From positions 53,725,869 through 53,789,868 of the forward strand of contig OX457025.1 in NCBI GenBank assembly GCA_949752745.1: 64,000 nucleotides of DNA, given 5' to 3'. The number at the start of each line of letters is the position of its first letter. Position 1 is the stretch's first letter. The position numbers and the translations under genes were made by a program. The notes under the pieces are model-generated. The model did no database searches. It was not told the origin of the DNA and was given only the letters and a program-made list of their open reading frames with translations. The stretch is from Protula sp. h YS-2021 (lineage: Eukaryota; Annelida; Polychaeta; Sabellida; Serpulidae). Positions 29,080-44,000 of this stretch are shown piece by piece.

Positions 29080-32000
29080 AAAATTGGCCGGAAACGAATT
29101 TGTCGAAGAGAAAATAGGCGAGAAAAGGCAAGAAAAGAAGAGAAAACAGGTGGAAATGTAAGAAATCAGGACAAAAAAGGTTGGAAACGATCTGTAGGAA
29201 GAGAAAATTCTCGAGAAAAGGCAAGAAAAGGGCAGAAAACAAGGTGAAATAGAAGAAATGACGAAATAATAGGTCAGAAACGATCTTCAGGAAGGGAAAA
29301 TACGCTATAAAAGGAAAGAAAAGAAGAGAAAATCTAAGGAATCAAGAGGAAATAAGCTTGAAACGTTCTTCTGGAAGAGATCACAACGCGAAATGTAAGA
29401 AATAGGGAGAAAAATAGGTTTGAAATGAATTTCACGCAGAGAAAATAGGCGAGAAAAGGCAAGAAAAGAAGAGAAAACAGGTGGAAATGTAAGAAATCAG
29501 GAGAAAACAGGCCGTAGAAGATCTGCAGGAAGAGAAAATTCGCGAGAAAAGGCAAAAATAGACGGGAAAAGGCAAGAAAAGAAGATAAAACAGGTTGAAA
29601 CCTAAAAAATCAGGACAAAAAAGGTTGGAAACGATCTTTAGGAAGAGATAATTCTCGAGAAAAGGGAAGAAAAGGACAGAAAACAAGGTGAAATATAAGA
29701 AATGACGAAAAATTAGGTCAGAAACGATCTTCATGAAGGGAAAATACGCGATAAAAGGCAAGAAAAGAAGAGAAAATCTAAGGAATCAAGATGAAATACG
29801 CTTGAAACGATCTTCTGGAAGAGAAACTTGGCGAGAAAACACAAGAAGAGAAGAGAACACAACGCGAAATGTAAGAAATCACGAGAAAGCAGGTCGAAAA
29901 CGATCTTCAGGTAAAGAAAAGACGCGAGAAAAGGCAAGAAAAGACTTGAAAAGGGATGAAATCTAAGAAATCAAGAGGAAATAAGCTTGAAATGATCTTC
30001 CGGAACAGCAACTTGGCGAGAAACCACAAGAAGAGAAGAGAACACAACGCGAAATGTAAGAAATACGGAGAAAAATGGCCGCAAACGAATTTCAAGAACA
30101 GAGAAAAGGCGAGAAAAGGCAAGACAAGAAGAGAAAACAGGTAGATATGTAATTAATCAGGAAAAAACAGGCCGTAAAGATCTGCAGGAAGAGAAAATTC
30201 GCGAGAACAGGCAAAAATAGACGGAAAAAGGCAAGAAAACAAGAGAAACCAGGTCGAAATCTAAGAAATCGGGAGAAAACAGGTCGGAAACGTTCTTTAG
30301 GAAGAGAAAATTCGCAAGAAAAGGCAAGAAAACAAGAGAAAACAGGTCGAAATCTAAGAAATCAGGAGAAAACAGGTCGGAAACGATCTTCAGGAAAAGA
30401 AAAGACGAGAGAACAGGCAAGAAAAGAACAGAAAGGAAGGTGAAATCTAAGAAATCAGGAGAAAACAGGTCGGAAACGATCTTCAGGAAAAGAAAAGACG
30501 ACAGAAAAGGGAAACGATGTTCAGGAAGAGAAAATTCGCAAGAAAAGGCAAGAAAAGAAGAGAAAACAAGGTAATATGTAAGAAAACAGAAGAAAACAGG
30601 TCCGAAACGATCTTTAGGAAGAGAAAATTCGCGAGAAAAGGCAAAATAAAAACAGACGTGAAAAGGGATCAAATGTCAGAAATCAAGAGGAAAAAAGCTT
30701 GAAACGATATTCTGGAAGAGCAACTGGGCGAGAAACCACAAGAAGAGATGGGAACACAACGCGAAATGTAAGAAATAGGGAGAAAAGAGGTCGAAAACGA
30801 TCTTCAAGAAGAGAAAATACGCAAGAAAAGGCAAGAAAAGAAGAGAAAATCTAAGGAATCAAGAGCCAATAGGCTTGAAACATTCTTCTGGAAGAGAGCA
30901 CAACGTGAAATGTAAGAAATAGGGAGAAAAATAGGCCGGAAACGAATTTCACGAAGAGAAAATAAACGAGAAAAGGCAAGAAAAGAAGAGAAATCTAAGA
31001 AATCAGGAGAAATCAGGTCGGAAACGATCTACAGGAAGAGAAAATTCGCCGGAAAAGGCAAAAATAGACGGGAAAAGGGATGAAATCTAAGAAATCAAGA
31101 TGAAATAAGCTTGAAACAATCTTCTGGAAGTGAAACTTGGCGAGAAACCACAAGAAGAGAAGAGAACACAACGCGAAATATCAGAAATACGCAGAAAATA
31201 GGCCGGAAACGAATTTCACGAGGAAAAATAGGCGAGAAAAGGCAAGAAAAGAAGAGAAAACAGGTGAAATCTAAGAAATCAGGAGAAAACAGGTCGGAAA
31301 CGATCTTCAGGAAAAGAAAAGACGCGAGAAAAGGCAAGAAAAGACTTGAAAATTGATGAAATCTAAGAAATCAAGAGGAAATAAGCTTTAAACAATCTTC
31401 TGGAAGTGAAACTTGGCGAGAAACCACAAGAAGAGAAGAGAACACAACGCGAAATGTAAGAAATACGCAGAAAATTGGCCGGAAACGAATTTGTCGAAGA
31501 GAAAATAGGCGAGAAAAGGCAAGAAAAGAAGAGAAAACAGGTGGAAATGTAAGAAATCAGGACAAAAAAGGTTGGAAACGATCTGTAGGAAGAGAAAATT
31601 CTCGAGAAAAGGCAAGAAAAGGGCAGAAAACAAGGTGAAATAGAAGAAATGACGAAATAATAGGTCAGAAACGATCTTCAGGAAGGGAAAATACGCTATA
31701 AAAGGAAAGAAAAGAAGAGAAAATCTAAGGAATCAAGAGGAAATAAGCTTGAAACGTTCTTCTGGAAGAGATCACAACGCGAAATGTAAGAAATAGGGAG
31801 AAAAATAGGTTTGAAATGAATTTCACGCAGAGAAAATAGGCGAGAAAAGGCAAGAAAAGAAGAGAAAACAGGTGGAAATGTAAGAAATCAGGAGAAAACA
31901 GGCCGTAGAAGATCTGCAGGAAGAGAAAATTCGCGAGAAAAGGCAAAAATAGACGGGAAAAGGCAAGAAAAGAAGATAAAACAGGTTGAAACCTAAAAAA

Positions 32001-35000
32001 TCAGGACAAAAAAGGTTGGAAACGATCTTTAGGAAGAGATAATTCTCGAGAAAAGGGAAGAAAAGGACAGAAAACAAGGTGAAATATAAGAAATGACGAA
32101 AAATTAGGTCAGAAACGATCTTCATGAAGGGAAAATACGCGATAAAAGGCAAGAAAAGAAGAGAAAATCTAAGGAATCAAGATGAAATACGCTTGAAACG
32201 ATCTTCTGGAAGAGAAACTTGGCGAGAAAACACAAGAAGAGAAGAGAACACAACGCGAAATGTAAGAAATCACGAGAAAGCAGGTCGAAAACGATCTTCA
32301 GGTAAAGAAAAGACGCGAGAAAAGGCAAGAAAAGACTTGAAAAGGGATGAAATCTAAGAAATCAAGAGGAAATAAGCTTGAAATGATCTTCCGGAACAGC
32401 AACTTGGCGAGAAACCACAAGAAGAGAAGAGAACACAACGCGAAATGTAAGAAATACGGAGAAAAATGGCCGCAAACGAATTTCAAGAACAGAGAAAAGG
32501 CGAGAAAAGGCAAGACAAGAAGAGAAAACAGGTAGATATGTAATTAATCAGGAAAAAACAGGCCGTAAAGATCTGCAGGAAGAGAAAATTCGCGAGAACA
32601 GGCAAAAATAGACGGAAAAAGGCAAGAAAACAAGAGAAACCAGGTCGAAATCTAAGAAATCGGGAGAAAACAGGTCGGAAACGTTCTTTAGGAAGAGAAA
32701 ATTCGCAAGAAAAGGCAAGAAAACAAGAGAAAACAGGTCGAAATCTAAGAAATCAGGAGAAAACAGGTCGGAAACGATCTTCAGGAAAAGAAAAGACGAG
32801 AGAACAGGCAAGAAAAGAACAGAAAGGAAGGTGAAATCTAAGAAATCAGGAGAAAACAGGTCGGAAACGATCTTCAGGAAAAGAAAAGACGACAGAAAAG
32901 GGAAACGATGTTCAGGAAGAGAAAATTCGCAAGAAAAGGCAAGAAAAGAAGAGAAAACAAGGTAATATGTAAGAAAACAGAAGAAAACAGGTCCGAAACG
33001 ATCTTTAGGAAGAGAAAATTCGCGAGAAAAGGCAAAATAAAAACAGACGTGAAAAGGGATCAAATGTCAGAAATCAAGAGGAAAAAAGCTTGAAACGATA
33101 TTCTGGAAGAGCAACTGGGCGAGAAACCACAAGAAGAGATGGGAACACAACGCGAAATGTAAGAAATAGGGAGAAAAGAGGTCGAAAACGATCTTCAAGA
33201 AGAGAAAATACGCAAGAAAAGGCAAGAAAAGAAGAGAAAATCTAAGGAATCAAGAGCCAATAGGCTTGAAACATTCTTCTGGAAGAGAGCACAACGTGAA
33301 ATGTAAGAAATAGGGAGAAAAATAGGCCGGAAACGAATTTCACGAAGAGAAAATAAACGAGAAAAGGCAAGAAAAGAAGAGAAATCTAAGAAATCAGGAG
33401 AAATCAGGTCGGAAACGATCTACAGGAAGAGAAAATTCGCCGGAAAAGGCAAAAATAGACGGGAAAAGGGATGAAATCTAAGAAATCAAGATGAAATAAG
33501 CTTGAAACAATCTTCTGGAAGTGAAACTTGGCGAGAAACCACAAGAAGAGAAGAGAACACAACGCGAAATATCAGAAATACGCAGAAAATAGGCCGGAAA
33601 CGAATTTCACGAGGAAAAATAGGCGAGAAAAGGCAAGAAAAGAAGAGAAAACAGGTGAAATCTAAGAAATCAGGAGAAAACAGGTCGGAAACGATCTTCA
33701 GGAAAAGAAAAGACGCGAGAAAAGGCAAGAAAAGACTTGAAAATTGATGAAATCTAAGAAATCAAGAGGAAATAAGCTTTAAACAATCTTCTGGAAGTGA
33801 AACTTGGCGAGAAACCACAAGAAGAGAAGAGAACACAACGCGAAATGTAAGAAATACGCAGAAAATTGGCCGGAAACGAATTTGTCGAAGAGAAAATAGG
33901 CGAGAAAAGGCAAGAAAAGAAGAGAAAACAGGTGGAAATGTAAGAAATCAGGACAAAAAAGGTTGGAAACGATCTGTAGGAAGAGAAAATTCTCGAGAAA
34001 AGGCAAGAAAAGGGCAGAAAACAAGGTGAAATAGAAGAAATGACGAAATAATAGGTCAGAAACGATCTTCAGGAAGGGAAAATACGCTATAAAAGGAAAG
34101 AAAAGAAGAGAAAATCTAAGGAATCAAGAGGAAATAAGCTTGAAACGTTCTTCTGGAAGAGATCACAACGCGAAATGTAAGAAATAGGGAGAAAAATAGG
34201 TTTGAAATGAATTTCACGCAGAGAAAATAGGCGAGAAAAGGCAAGAAAAGAAGAGAAAACAGGTGGAAATGTAAGAAATCAGGAGAAAACAGGCCGTAGA
34301 AGATCTGCAGAAGAGAAAATTCGCGAGAAAAGGCAAAAATAGACGGGAAAAGGCAAGAAAAGAAGATAAAACAGGTTGAAACCTAAAAAATCAGGACAAA
34401 AAAGGTTGGAAACGATCTTTAGGAAGAGATAATTCGCGAGAAAAGGGAAGAAAAGGACAGAAAACAAGGTGAAATATAAGAAATGACGAAAAATTAGGTC
34501 AGAAACGATCTTCATGAAGGGAAAATACGCGATAAAAGGCAAGAAAAGAAGAGAAAATCTAAGGAATCAAGATGAAATACGCTTGAAACGATCTTCTGGA
34601 AGAGAAACTTGGCGAGAAAACACAAGAAGAGAAGAGAACACAACGCGAAATGTAAGAAATCACGAGAAAGCAGGTCGAAAACGATCTTCAGGTAAAGAAA
34701 AGACGCGAGAAAAGGCAAGAAAAGACTTGAAAAGGGATGAAATCTAAGAAATCAAGAGGAAATAAGCTTGAAATGATCTTCCGGAACAGCAACTTGGCGA
34801 GAAACCACAAGAAGAGAAGAGAACACAACGCGAAATGTAAGAAATACGGAGAAAAATGGCCGCAAACGAATTTCAAGAACAGAGAAAAGGCGAGAAAAGG
34901 CAAGACAAGAAGAGAAAACAGGTAGATATGTAATTAATCAGGAAAAAACAGGCCGTAAAGATCTGCAGGAAGAGAAAATTCGCGAGAACAGGCAAAAATA

Positions 35001-38000
35001 GACGGAAAAAGGCAAGAAAACAAGAGAAACCAGGTCGAAATCTAAGAAATCGGGAGAAAACAGGTCGGAAACGTTCTTTAGGAAGAGAAAATTCGCAAGA
35101 AAAGGCAAGAAAACAAGAGAAAACAGGTCGAAATCTAAGAAATCAGGAGAAAACAGGTCGGAAACGATCTTCAGGAAAAGAAAAGACGAGAGAACAGGCA
35201 AGAAAAGAACAGAAAGGAAGGTGAAATCTAAGAAATCAGGAGAAAACAGGTCGGAAACGATCTTCAGGAAAAGAAAAGACGACAGAAAAGGGAAACGATG
35301 TTCAGGAAGAGAAAATTCGCAAGAAAAGGCAAGAAAAGAAGAGAAAACAAGGTAATATGTAAGAAAACAGAAGAAAACAGGTCCGAAACGATCTTTAGGA
35401 AGAGAAAATTCGCGAGAAAAGGCAAAATAAAAACAGACGTGAAAAGGGATCAAATGTCAGAAATCAAGAGGAAAAAAGCTTGAAACGATATTCTGGAAGA
35501 GCAACTGGGCGAGAAACCACAAGAAGAGATGGGAACACAACGCGAAATGTAAGAAATAGGGAGAAAAGAGGTCGAAAACGATCTTCAAGAAGAGAAAATA
35601 CGCAAGAAAAGGCAAGAAAAGAAGAGAAAATCTAAGGAATCAAGAGCCAATAGGCTTGAAACATTCTTCTGGAAGAGAGCACAACGTGAAATGTAAGAAA
35701 TAGGGAGAAAAATAGGCCGGAAACGAATTTCACGAAGAGAAAATAAACGAGAAAAGGCAAGAAAAGAAGAGAAATCTAAGAAATCAGGAGAAATCAGGTC
35801 GGAAACGATCTACAGGAAGAGAAAATTCGCCGGAAAAGGCAAAAATAGACGGGAAAAGGGATGAAATCTAAGAAATCAAGATGAAATAAGCTTGAAACAA
35901 TCTTCTGGAAGTGAAACTTGGCGAGAAACCACAAGAAGAGAAGAGAACACAACGCGAAATATCAGAAATACGCAGAAAATAGGCCGGAAACGAATTTCAC
36001 GAGGAAAAATAGGCGAGAAAAGGCAAGAAAAGAAGAGAAAACAGGTGAAATCTAAGAAATCAGGAGAAAACAGGTCGGAAACGATCTTCAGGAAAAGAAA
36101 AGACGCGAGAAAAGGCAAGAAAAGACTTGAAAATTGATGAAATCTAAGAAATCAAGAGGAAATAAGCTTTAAACAATCTTCTGGAAGTGAAACTTGGCGA
36201 GAAACCACAAGAAGAGAAGAGAACACAACGCGAAATGTAAGAAATACGCAGAAAATTGGCCGGAAACGAATTTGTCGAAGAGAAAATAGGCGAGAAAAGG
36301 CAAGAAAAGAAGAGAAAACAGGTGGAAATGTAAGAAATCAGGACAAAAAAGGTTGGAAACGATCTGTAGGAAGAGAAAATTCTCGAGAAAAGGCAAGAAA
36401 AGGGCAGAAAACAAGGTGAAATAGAAGAAATGACGAAATAATAGGTCAGAAACGATCTTCAGGAAGGGAAAATACGCTATAAAAGGAAAGAAAAGAAGAG
36501 AAAATCTAAGGAATCAAGAGGAAATAAGCTTGAAACGTTCTTCTGGAAGAGATCACAACGCGAAATGTAAGAAATAGGGAGAAAAATAGGTTTGAAATGA
36601 ATTTCACGCAGAGAAAATAGGCGAGAAAAGGCAAGAAAAGAAGAGAAAACAGGTGGAAATGTAAGAAATCAGGAGAAAACAGGCCGTAGAAGATCTGCAG
36701 GAAGAGAAAATTCGCGAGAAAAGGCAAAAATAGACGGGAAAAGGCAAGAAAAGAAGATAAAACAGGTTGAAACCTAAAAAATCAGGACAAAAAAGGTTGG
36801 AAACGATCTTTAGGAAGAGATAATTCTCGAGAAAAGGGAAGAAAAGGACAGAAAACAAGGTGAAATATAAGAAATGACGAAAAATTAGGTCAGAAACGAT
36901 CTTCATGAAGGGAAAATACGCGATAAAAGGCAAGAAAAGAAGAGAAAATCTAAGGAATCAAGATGAAATACGCTTGAAACGATCTTCTGGAAGAGAAACT
37001 TGGCGAGAAAACACAAGAAGAGAAGAGAACACAACGCGAAATGTAAGAAATCACGAGAAAGCAGGTCGAAAACGATCTTCAGGTAAAGAAAAGACGCGAG
37101 AAAAGGCAAGAAAAGACTTGAAAAGGGATGAAATCTAAGAAATCAAGAGGAAATAAGCTTGAAATGATCTTCCGGAACAGCAACTTGGCGAGAAACCACA
37201 AGAAGAGAAGAGAACACAACGCGAAATGTAAGAAATACGGAGAAAAATGGCCGCAAACGAATTTCAAGAACAGAGAAAAGGCGAGAAAAGGCAAGACAAG
37301 AAGAGAAAACAGGTAGATATGTAATTAATCAGGAAAAAACAGGCCGTAAAGATCTGCAGGAAGAGAAAATTCGCGAGAACAGGCAAAAATAGACGGAAAA
37401 AGGCAAGAAAACAAGAGAAACCAGGTCGAAATCTAAGAAATCGGGAGAAAACAGGTCGGAAACGTTCTTTAGGAAGAGAAAATTCGCAAGAAAAGGCAAG
37501 AAAACAAGAGAAAACAGGTCGAAATCTAAGAAATCAGGAGAAAACAGGTCGGAAACGATCTTCAGGAAAAGAAAAGACGAGAGAACAGGCAAGAAAAGAA
37601 CAGAAAGGAAGGTGAAATCTAAGAAATCAGGAGAAAACAGGTCGGAAACGATCTTCAGGAAAAGAAAAGACGACAGAAAAGGGAAACGATGTTCAGGAAG
37701 AGAAAATTCGCAAGAAAAGGCAAGAAAAGAAGAGAAAACAAGGTAATATGTAAGAAAACAGAAGAAAACAGGTCCGAAACGATCTTTAGGAAGAGAAAAT
37801 TCGCGAGAAAAGGCAAAATAAAAACAGACGTGAAAAGGGATCAAATGTCAGAAATCAAGAGGAAAAAAGCTTGAAACGATATTCTGGAAGAGCAACTGGG
37901 CGAGAAACCACAAGAAGAGATGGGAACACAACGCGAAATGTAAGAAATAGGGAGAAAAGAGGTCGAAAACGATCTTCAAGAAGAGAAAATACGCAAGAAA

Positions 38001-41000
38001 AGGCAAGAAAAGAAGAGAAAATCTAAGGAATCAAGAGCCAATAGGCTTGAAACATTCTTCTGGAAGAGAGCACAACGTGAAATGTAAGAAATAGGGAGAA
38101 AAATAGGCCGGAAACGAATTTCACGAAGAGAAAATAAACGAGAAAAGGCAAGAAAAGAAGAGAAATCTAAGAAATCAGGAGAAATCAGGTCGGAAACGAT
38201 CTACAGGAAGAGAAAATTCGCCGGAAAAGGCAAAAATAGACGGGAAAAGGGATGAAATCTAAGAAATCAAGATGAAATAAGCTTGAAACAATCTTCTGGA
38301 AGTGAAACTTGGCGAGAAACCACAAGAAGAGAAGAGAACACAACGCGAAATATCAGAAATACGCAGAAAATAGGCCGGAAACGAATTTCACGAGGAAAAA
38401 TAGGCGAGAAAAGGCAAGAAAAGAAGAGAAAACAGGTGAAATCTAAGAAATCAGGAGAAAACAGGTCGGAAACGATCTTCAGGAAAAGAAAAGACGCGAG
38501 AAAAGGCAAGAAAAGACTTGAAAATTGATGAAATCTAAGAAATCAAGAGGAAATAAGCTTTAAACAATCTTCTGGAAGTGAAACTTGGCGAGAAACCACA
38601 AGAAGAGAAGAGAACACAACGCGAAATGTAAGAAATACGCAGAAAATTGGCCGGAAACGAATTTGTCGAAGAGAAAATAGGCGAGAAAAGGCAAGAAAAG
38701 AAGAGAAAACAGGTGGAAATGTAAGAAATCAGGACAAAAAAGGTTGGAAACGATCTGTAGGAAGAGAAAATTCTCGAGAAAAGGCAAGAAAAGGGCAGAA
38801 AACAAGGTGAAATAGAAGAAATGACGAAATAATAGGTCAGAAACGATCTTCAGGAAGGGAAAATACGCTATAAAAGGAAAGAAAAGAAGAGAAAATCTAA
38901 GGAATCAAGAGGAAATAAGCTTGAAACGTTCTTCTGGAAGAGATCACAACGCGAAATGTAAGAAATAGGGAGAAAAATAGGTTTGAAATGAATTTCACGC
39001 AGAGAAAATAGGCGAGAAAAGGCAAGAAAAGAAGAGAAAACAGGTGGAAATGTAAGAAATCAGGAGAAAACAGGCCGTAGAAGATCTGCAGAAGAGAAAA
39101 TTCGCGAGAAAAGGCAAAAATAGACGGGAAAAGGCAAGAAAAGAAGATAAAACAGGTTGAAACCTAAAAAATCAGGACAAAAAAGGTTGGAAACGATCTT
39201 TAGGAAGAGATAATTCGCGAGAAAAGGGAAGAAAAGGACAGAAAACAAGGTGAAATATAAGAAATGACGAAAAATTAGGTCAGAAACGATCTTCATGAAG
39301 GGAAAATACGCGATAAAAGGCAAGAAAAGAAGAGAAAATCTAAGGAATCAAGATGAAATACGCTTGAAACGATCTTCTGGAAGAGAAACTTGGCGAGAAA
39401 ACACAAGAAGAGAAGAGAACACAACGCGAAATGTAAGAAATCACGAGAAAGCAGGTCGAAAACGATCTTTAGGTAAAGAAAAGACGCGAGAAAAGGCAAG
39501 AAAAGACTTGAAAAGGGATGAAATCTAAGAAATCAAGAGGAAATAAGCTTGAAATGATCTTCCGGAACAGCAACTTGGCGAGAAACCACAAGAAGAGAAG
39601 AGAACACAACGCGAAATGTAAGAAATACGGAGAAAAATGGCCGCAAACGAATTTCAAGAACAGAGAAAAGGCGAGAAAAGGCAAGACAAGAAGAGAAAAC
39701 AGGTAGATATGTAATTAATCAGGAAAAAACAGGCCGTAAAGATCTGCAGGAAGAGAAAATTCGCGAGAACAGGCAAAAATAGACGGAAAAAGGCAAGAAA
39801 ACAAGAGAAACCAGGTCGAAATCTAAGAAATCGGGAGAAAACAGGTCGGAAACGTTCTTTAGGAAGAGAAAATTCGCAAGAAAAGGCAAGAAAACAAGAG
39901 AAAACAGGTCGAAATCTAAGAAATCAGGAGAAAACAGGTCGGAAACGATCTTCAGGAAAAGAAAAGACGAGAGAACAGGCAAGAAAAGAACAGAAAGGAA
40001 GGTGAAATCTAAGAAATCAGGAGAAAACAGGTCGGAAACGATCTTCAGGAAAAGAAAAGACGACAGAAAAGGGAAACGATGTTCAGGAAGAGAAAATTCG
40101 CAAGAAAAGGCAAGAAAAGAAGAGAAAACAAGGTAATATGTAAGAAAACAGAAGAAAACAGGTCCGAAACGATCTTTAGGAAGAGAAAATTCGCGAGAAA
40201 AGGCAAAATAAAAACAGACGTGAAAAGGGATCAAATGTCAGAAATCAAGAGGAAAAAAGCTTGAAACGATATTCTGGAAGAGCAACTGGGCGAGAAACCA
40301 CAAGAAGAGATGGGAACACAACGCGAAATGTAAGAAATAGGGAGAAAAGAGGTCGAAAACGATCTTCAAGAAGAGAAAATACGCAAGAAAAGGCAAGAAA
40401 AGAAGAGAAAATCTAAGGAATCAAGAGCCAATAGGCTTGAAACATTCTTCTGGAAGAGAGCACAACGTGAAATGTAAGAAATAGGGAGAAAAATAGGCCG
40501 GAAACGAATTTCACGAAGAGAAAATAAACGAGAAAAGGCAAGAAAAGAAGAGAAATCTAAGAAATCAGGAGAAATCAGGTCGGAAACGATCTACAGGAAG
40601 AGAAAATTCGCCGGAAAAGGCAAAAATAGACGGGAAAAGGGATGAAATCTAAGAAATCAAGATGAAATAAGCTTGAAACAATCTTCTGGAAGTGAAACTT
40701 GGCGAGAAACCACAAGAAGAGAAGAGAACACAACGCGAAATATCAGAAATACGCAGAAAATAGGCCGGAAACGAATTTCACGAGGAAAAATAGGCGAGAA
40801 AAGGCAAGAAAAGAAGAGAAAACAGGTGAAATCTAAGAAATCAGGAGAAAACAGGTCGGAAACGATCTTCAGGAAAAGAAAAGACGCGAGAAAAGGCAAG
40901 AAAAGACTTGAAAATTGATGAAATCTAAGAAATCAAGAGGAAATAAGCTTTAAACAATCTTCTGGAAGTGAAACTTGGCGAGAAACCACAAGAAGAGAAG

Positions 41001-44000
41001 AGAACACAACGCGAAATGTAAGAAATACGCAGAAAATTGGCCGGAAACGAATTTGTCGAAGAGAAAATAGGCGAGAAAAGGCAAGAAAAGAAGAGAAAAC
41101 AGGTGGAAATGTAAGAAATCAGGACAAAAAAGGTTGGAAACGATCTGTAGGAAGAGAAAATTCTCGAGAAAAGGCAAGAAAAGGGCAGAAAACAAGGTGA
41201 AATAGAAGAAATGACGAAATAATAGGTCAGAAACGATCTTCAGGAAGGGAAAATACGCTATAAAAGGAAAGAAAAGAAGAGAAAATCTAAGGAATCAAGA
41301 GGAAATAAGCTTGAAACGTTCTTCTGGAAGAGATCACAACGCGAAATGTAAGAAATAGGGAGAAAAATAGGTTTGAAATGAATTTCACGCAGAGAAAATA
41401 GGCGAGAAAAGGCAAGAAAAGAAGAGAAAACAGGTGGAAATGTAAGAAATCAGGAGAAAACAGGCCGTAGAAGATCTGCAGGAAGAGAAAATTCGCGAGA
41501 AAAGGCAAAAATAGACGGGAAAAGGCAAGAAAAGAAGATAAAACAGGTTGAAACCTAAAAAATCAGGACAAAAAAGGTTGGAAACGATCTTTAGGAAGAG
41601 ATAATTCTCGAGAAAAGGGAAGAAAAGGACAGAAAACAAGGTGAAATATAAGAAATGACGAAAAATTAGGTCAGAAACGATCTTCATGAAGGGAAAATAC
41701 GCGATAAAAGGCAAGAAAAGAAGAGAAAATCTAAGGAATCAAGATGAAATACGCTTGAAACGATCTTCTGGAAGAGAAACTTGGCGAGAAAACACAAGAA
41801 GAGAAGAGAACACAACGCGAAATGTAAGAAATCACGAGAAAGCAGGTCGAAAACGATCTTCAGGTAAAGAAAAGACGCGAGAAAAGGCAAGAAAAGACTT
41901 GAAAAGGGATGAAATCTAAGAAATCAAGAGGAAATAAGCTTGAAATGATCTTCCGGAACAGCAACTTGGCGAGAAACCACAAGAAGAGAAGAGAACACAA
42001 CGCGAAATGTAAGAAATACGCAGAAAATTGGCCGGAAACGAATTTGTCGAAGAGAAAATAGGCGAGAAAAGGCAAGAAAAGAAGAGAAAACAGGTGGAAA
42101 TGTAAGAAATCAGGACAAAAAAGGTTGGAAACGATCTGTAGGAAGAGAAAATTCTCGAGAAAAGGCAAGAAAAGGGCAGAAAACAAGGTGAAATAGAAGA
42201 AATGACGAAATAATAGGTCAGAAACGATCTTCAGGAAGGGAAAATACGCTATAAAAGGAAAGAAAAGAAGAGAAAATCTAAGGAATCAAGAGGAAATAAG
42301 CTTGAAACGTTCTTCTGGAAGAGATCACAACGCGAAATGTAAGAAATAGGGAGAAAAATAGGTTTGAAATGAATTTCACGCAGAGAAAATAGGCGAGAAA
42401 AGGCAAGAAAAGAAGAGAAAACAGGTGGAAATGTAAGAAATCAGGAGAAAACAGGCCGTAGAAGATCTGCAGGAAGAGAAAATTCGCGAGAAAAGGCAAA
42501 AATAGACGGGAAAAGGCAAGAAAAGAAGATAAAACAGGTTGAAACCTAAAAAATCAGGACAAAAAAGGTTGGAAACGATCTTTAGGAAGAGATAATTCTC
42601 GAGAAAAGGGAAGAAAAGGACAGAAAACAAGGTGAAATATAAGAAATGACGAAAAATTAGGTCAGAAACGATCTTCATGAAGGGAAAATACGCGATAAAA
42701 GGCAAGAAAAGAAGAGAAAATCTAAGGAATCAAGATGAAATACGCTTGAAACGATCTTCTGGAAGAGAAACTTGGCGAGAAAACACAAGAAGAGAAGAGA
42801 ACACAACGCGAAATGTAAGAAATCACGAGAAAGCAGGTCGAAAACGATCTTCAGGTAAAGAAAAGACGCGAGAAAAGGCAAGAAAAGACTTGAAAAGGGA
42901 TGAAATCTAAGAAATCAAGAGGAAATAAGCTTGAAATGATCTTCCGGAACAGCAACTGGGCGAGAAACCACAAGAAGAGAAGAGAACACAACGCGAAATG
43001 TAAGAAATACGGAGAAAAATGGCCGGAAACGAATTTCAAGAAGAGAGAAAAGGCGAGAAAAGGCAAGACAAGAAGAGAAAACAGGTAGATATGTAATTAA
43101 TCAGGAAAAAACAGGCCGTAAAGATCTGCAGGAAGAGAAAATTCGCGAGAACAGGCAAAAATAGACGGAAAAAGGCAAGAAAACAAGAGAAACCAGGTCG
43201 AAATCTAAGAAATCGGGAGAAAACAGGTCGGAAACGTTCTTTAGGAAGAGAAAATTCGCAAGAAAAGGCAAGAATACAAGAGAAAACAGGTCGAAATCTA
43301 AGAAATCAGGAGAAAACAGGTCGGAAACGATCTTCAGGAAGAGAAAAACCGCTAGAACAGGCAAGAAAAGAACAGAAAGGAAGGTGAAATGTAAGAAATC
43401 AGGAGAAAACAGGTCGGAAACGATCTTCAGGAAAAGAAAAGACGAGAGAAAAGGGAAACGATGTTCAGGAAGAGAAAATTCGCAAGAAAAGGCAAGAAAA
43501 GAAGAGAAAACAAGGTAATATGTAAGAAAACAGAAGAAAACAGGTCCGAAACGATCTTTAGGAAGAGAAAATTCGCGAGAAAAGGCAAAATAAAAACAGA
43601 CGTGAAAAGGGATCAAATGTCAGAAATCAAGAGGAAAAAAGCTTGAAACGATATTCTGGAAGAGCAACTGGGCGAGAAACCACAAGAAGAGATGGGAACA
43701 CAACGCGAAATGTAAGAAATAGGGAGAAAAGAGGTCGAAAACGATCTTCAAGAAGAGAAAATACGCAAGAAAAGGCAAGAAAAGAAGAGAAAATCTAAGG
43801 AATCAAGAGCCAATAGGCTTGAAACATTCTTCTGGAAGAGAGCACAACGTGAAATGTAAGAAATAGGGAGAAAAATAGGCCGGAAACGAATTTCACGAAG
43901 AGAAAATAAACGAGAAAAGGCAAGAAAAGAAGAGAAATCTAAGAAATCAGGAGAAATCAGGTCGGAAACGATCTACAGGAAGAGAAAATTCGCCGGAAAA

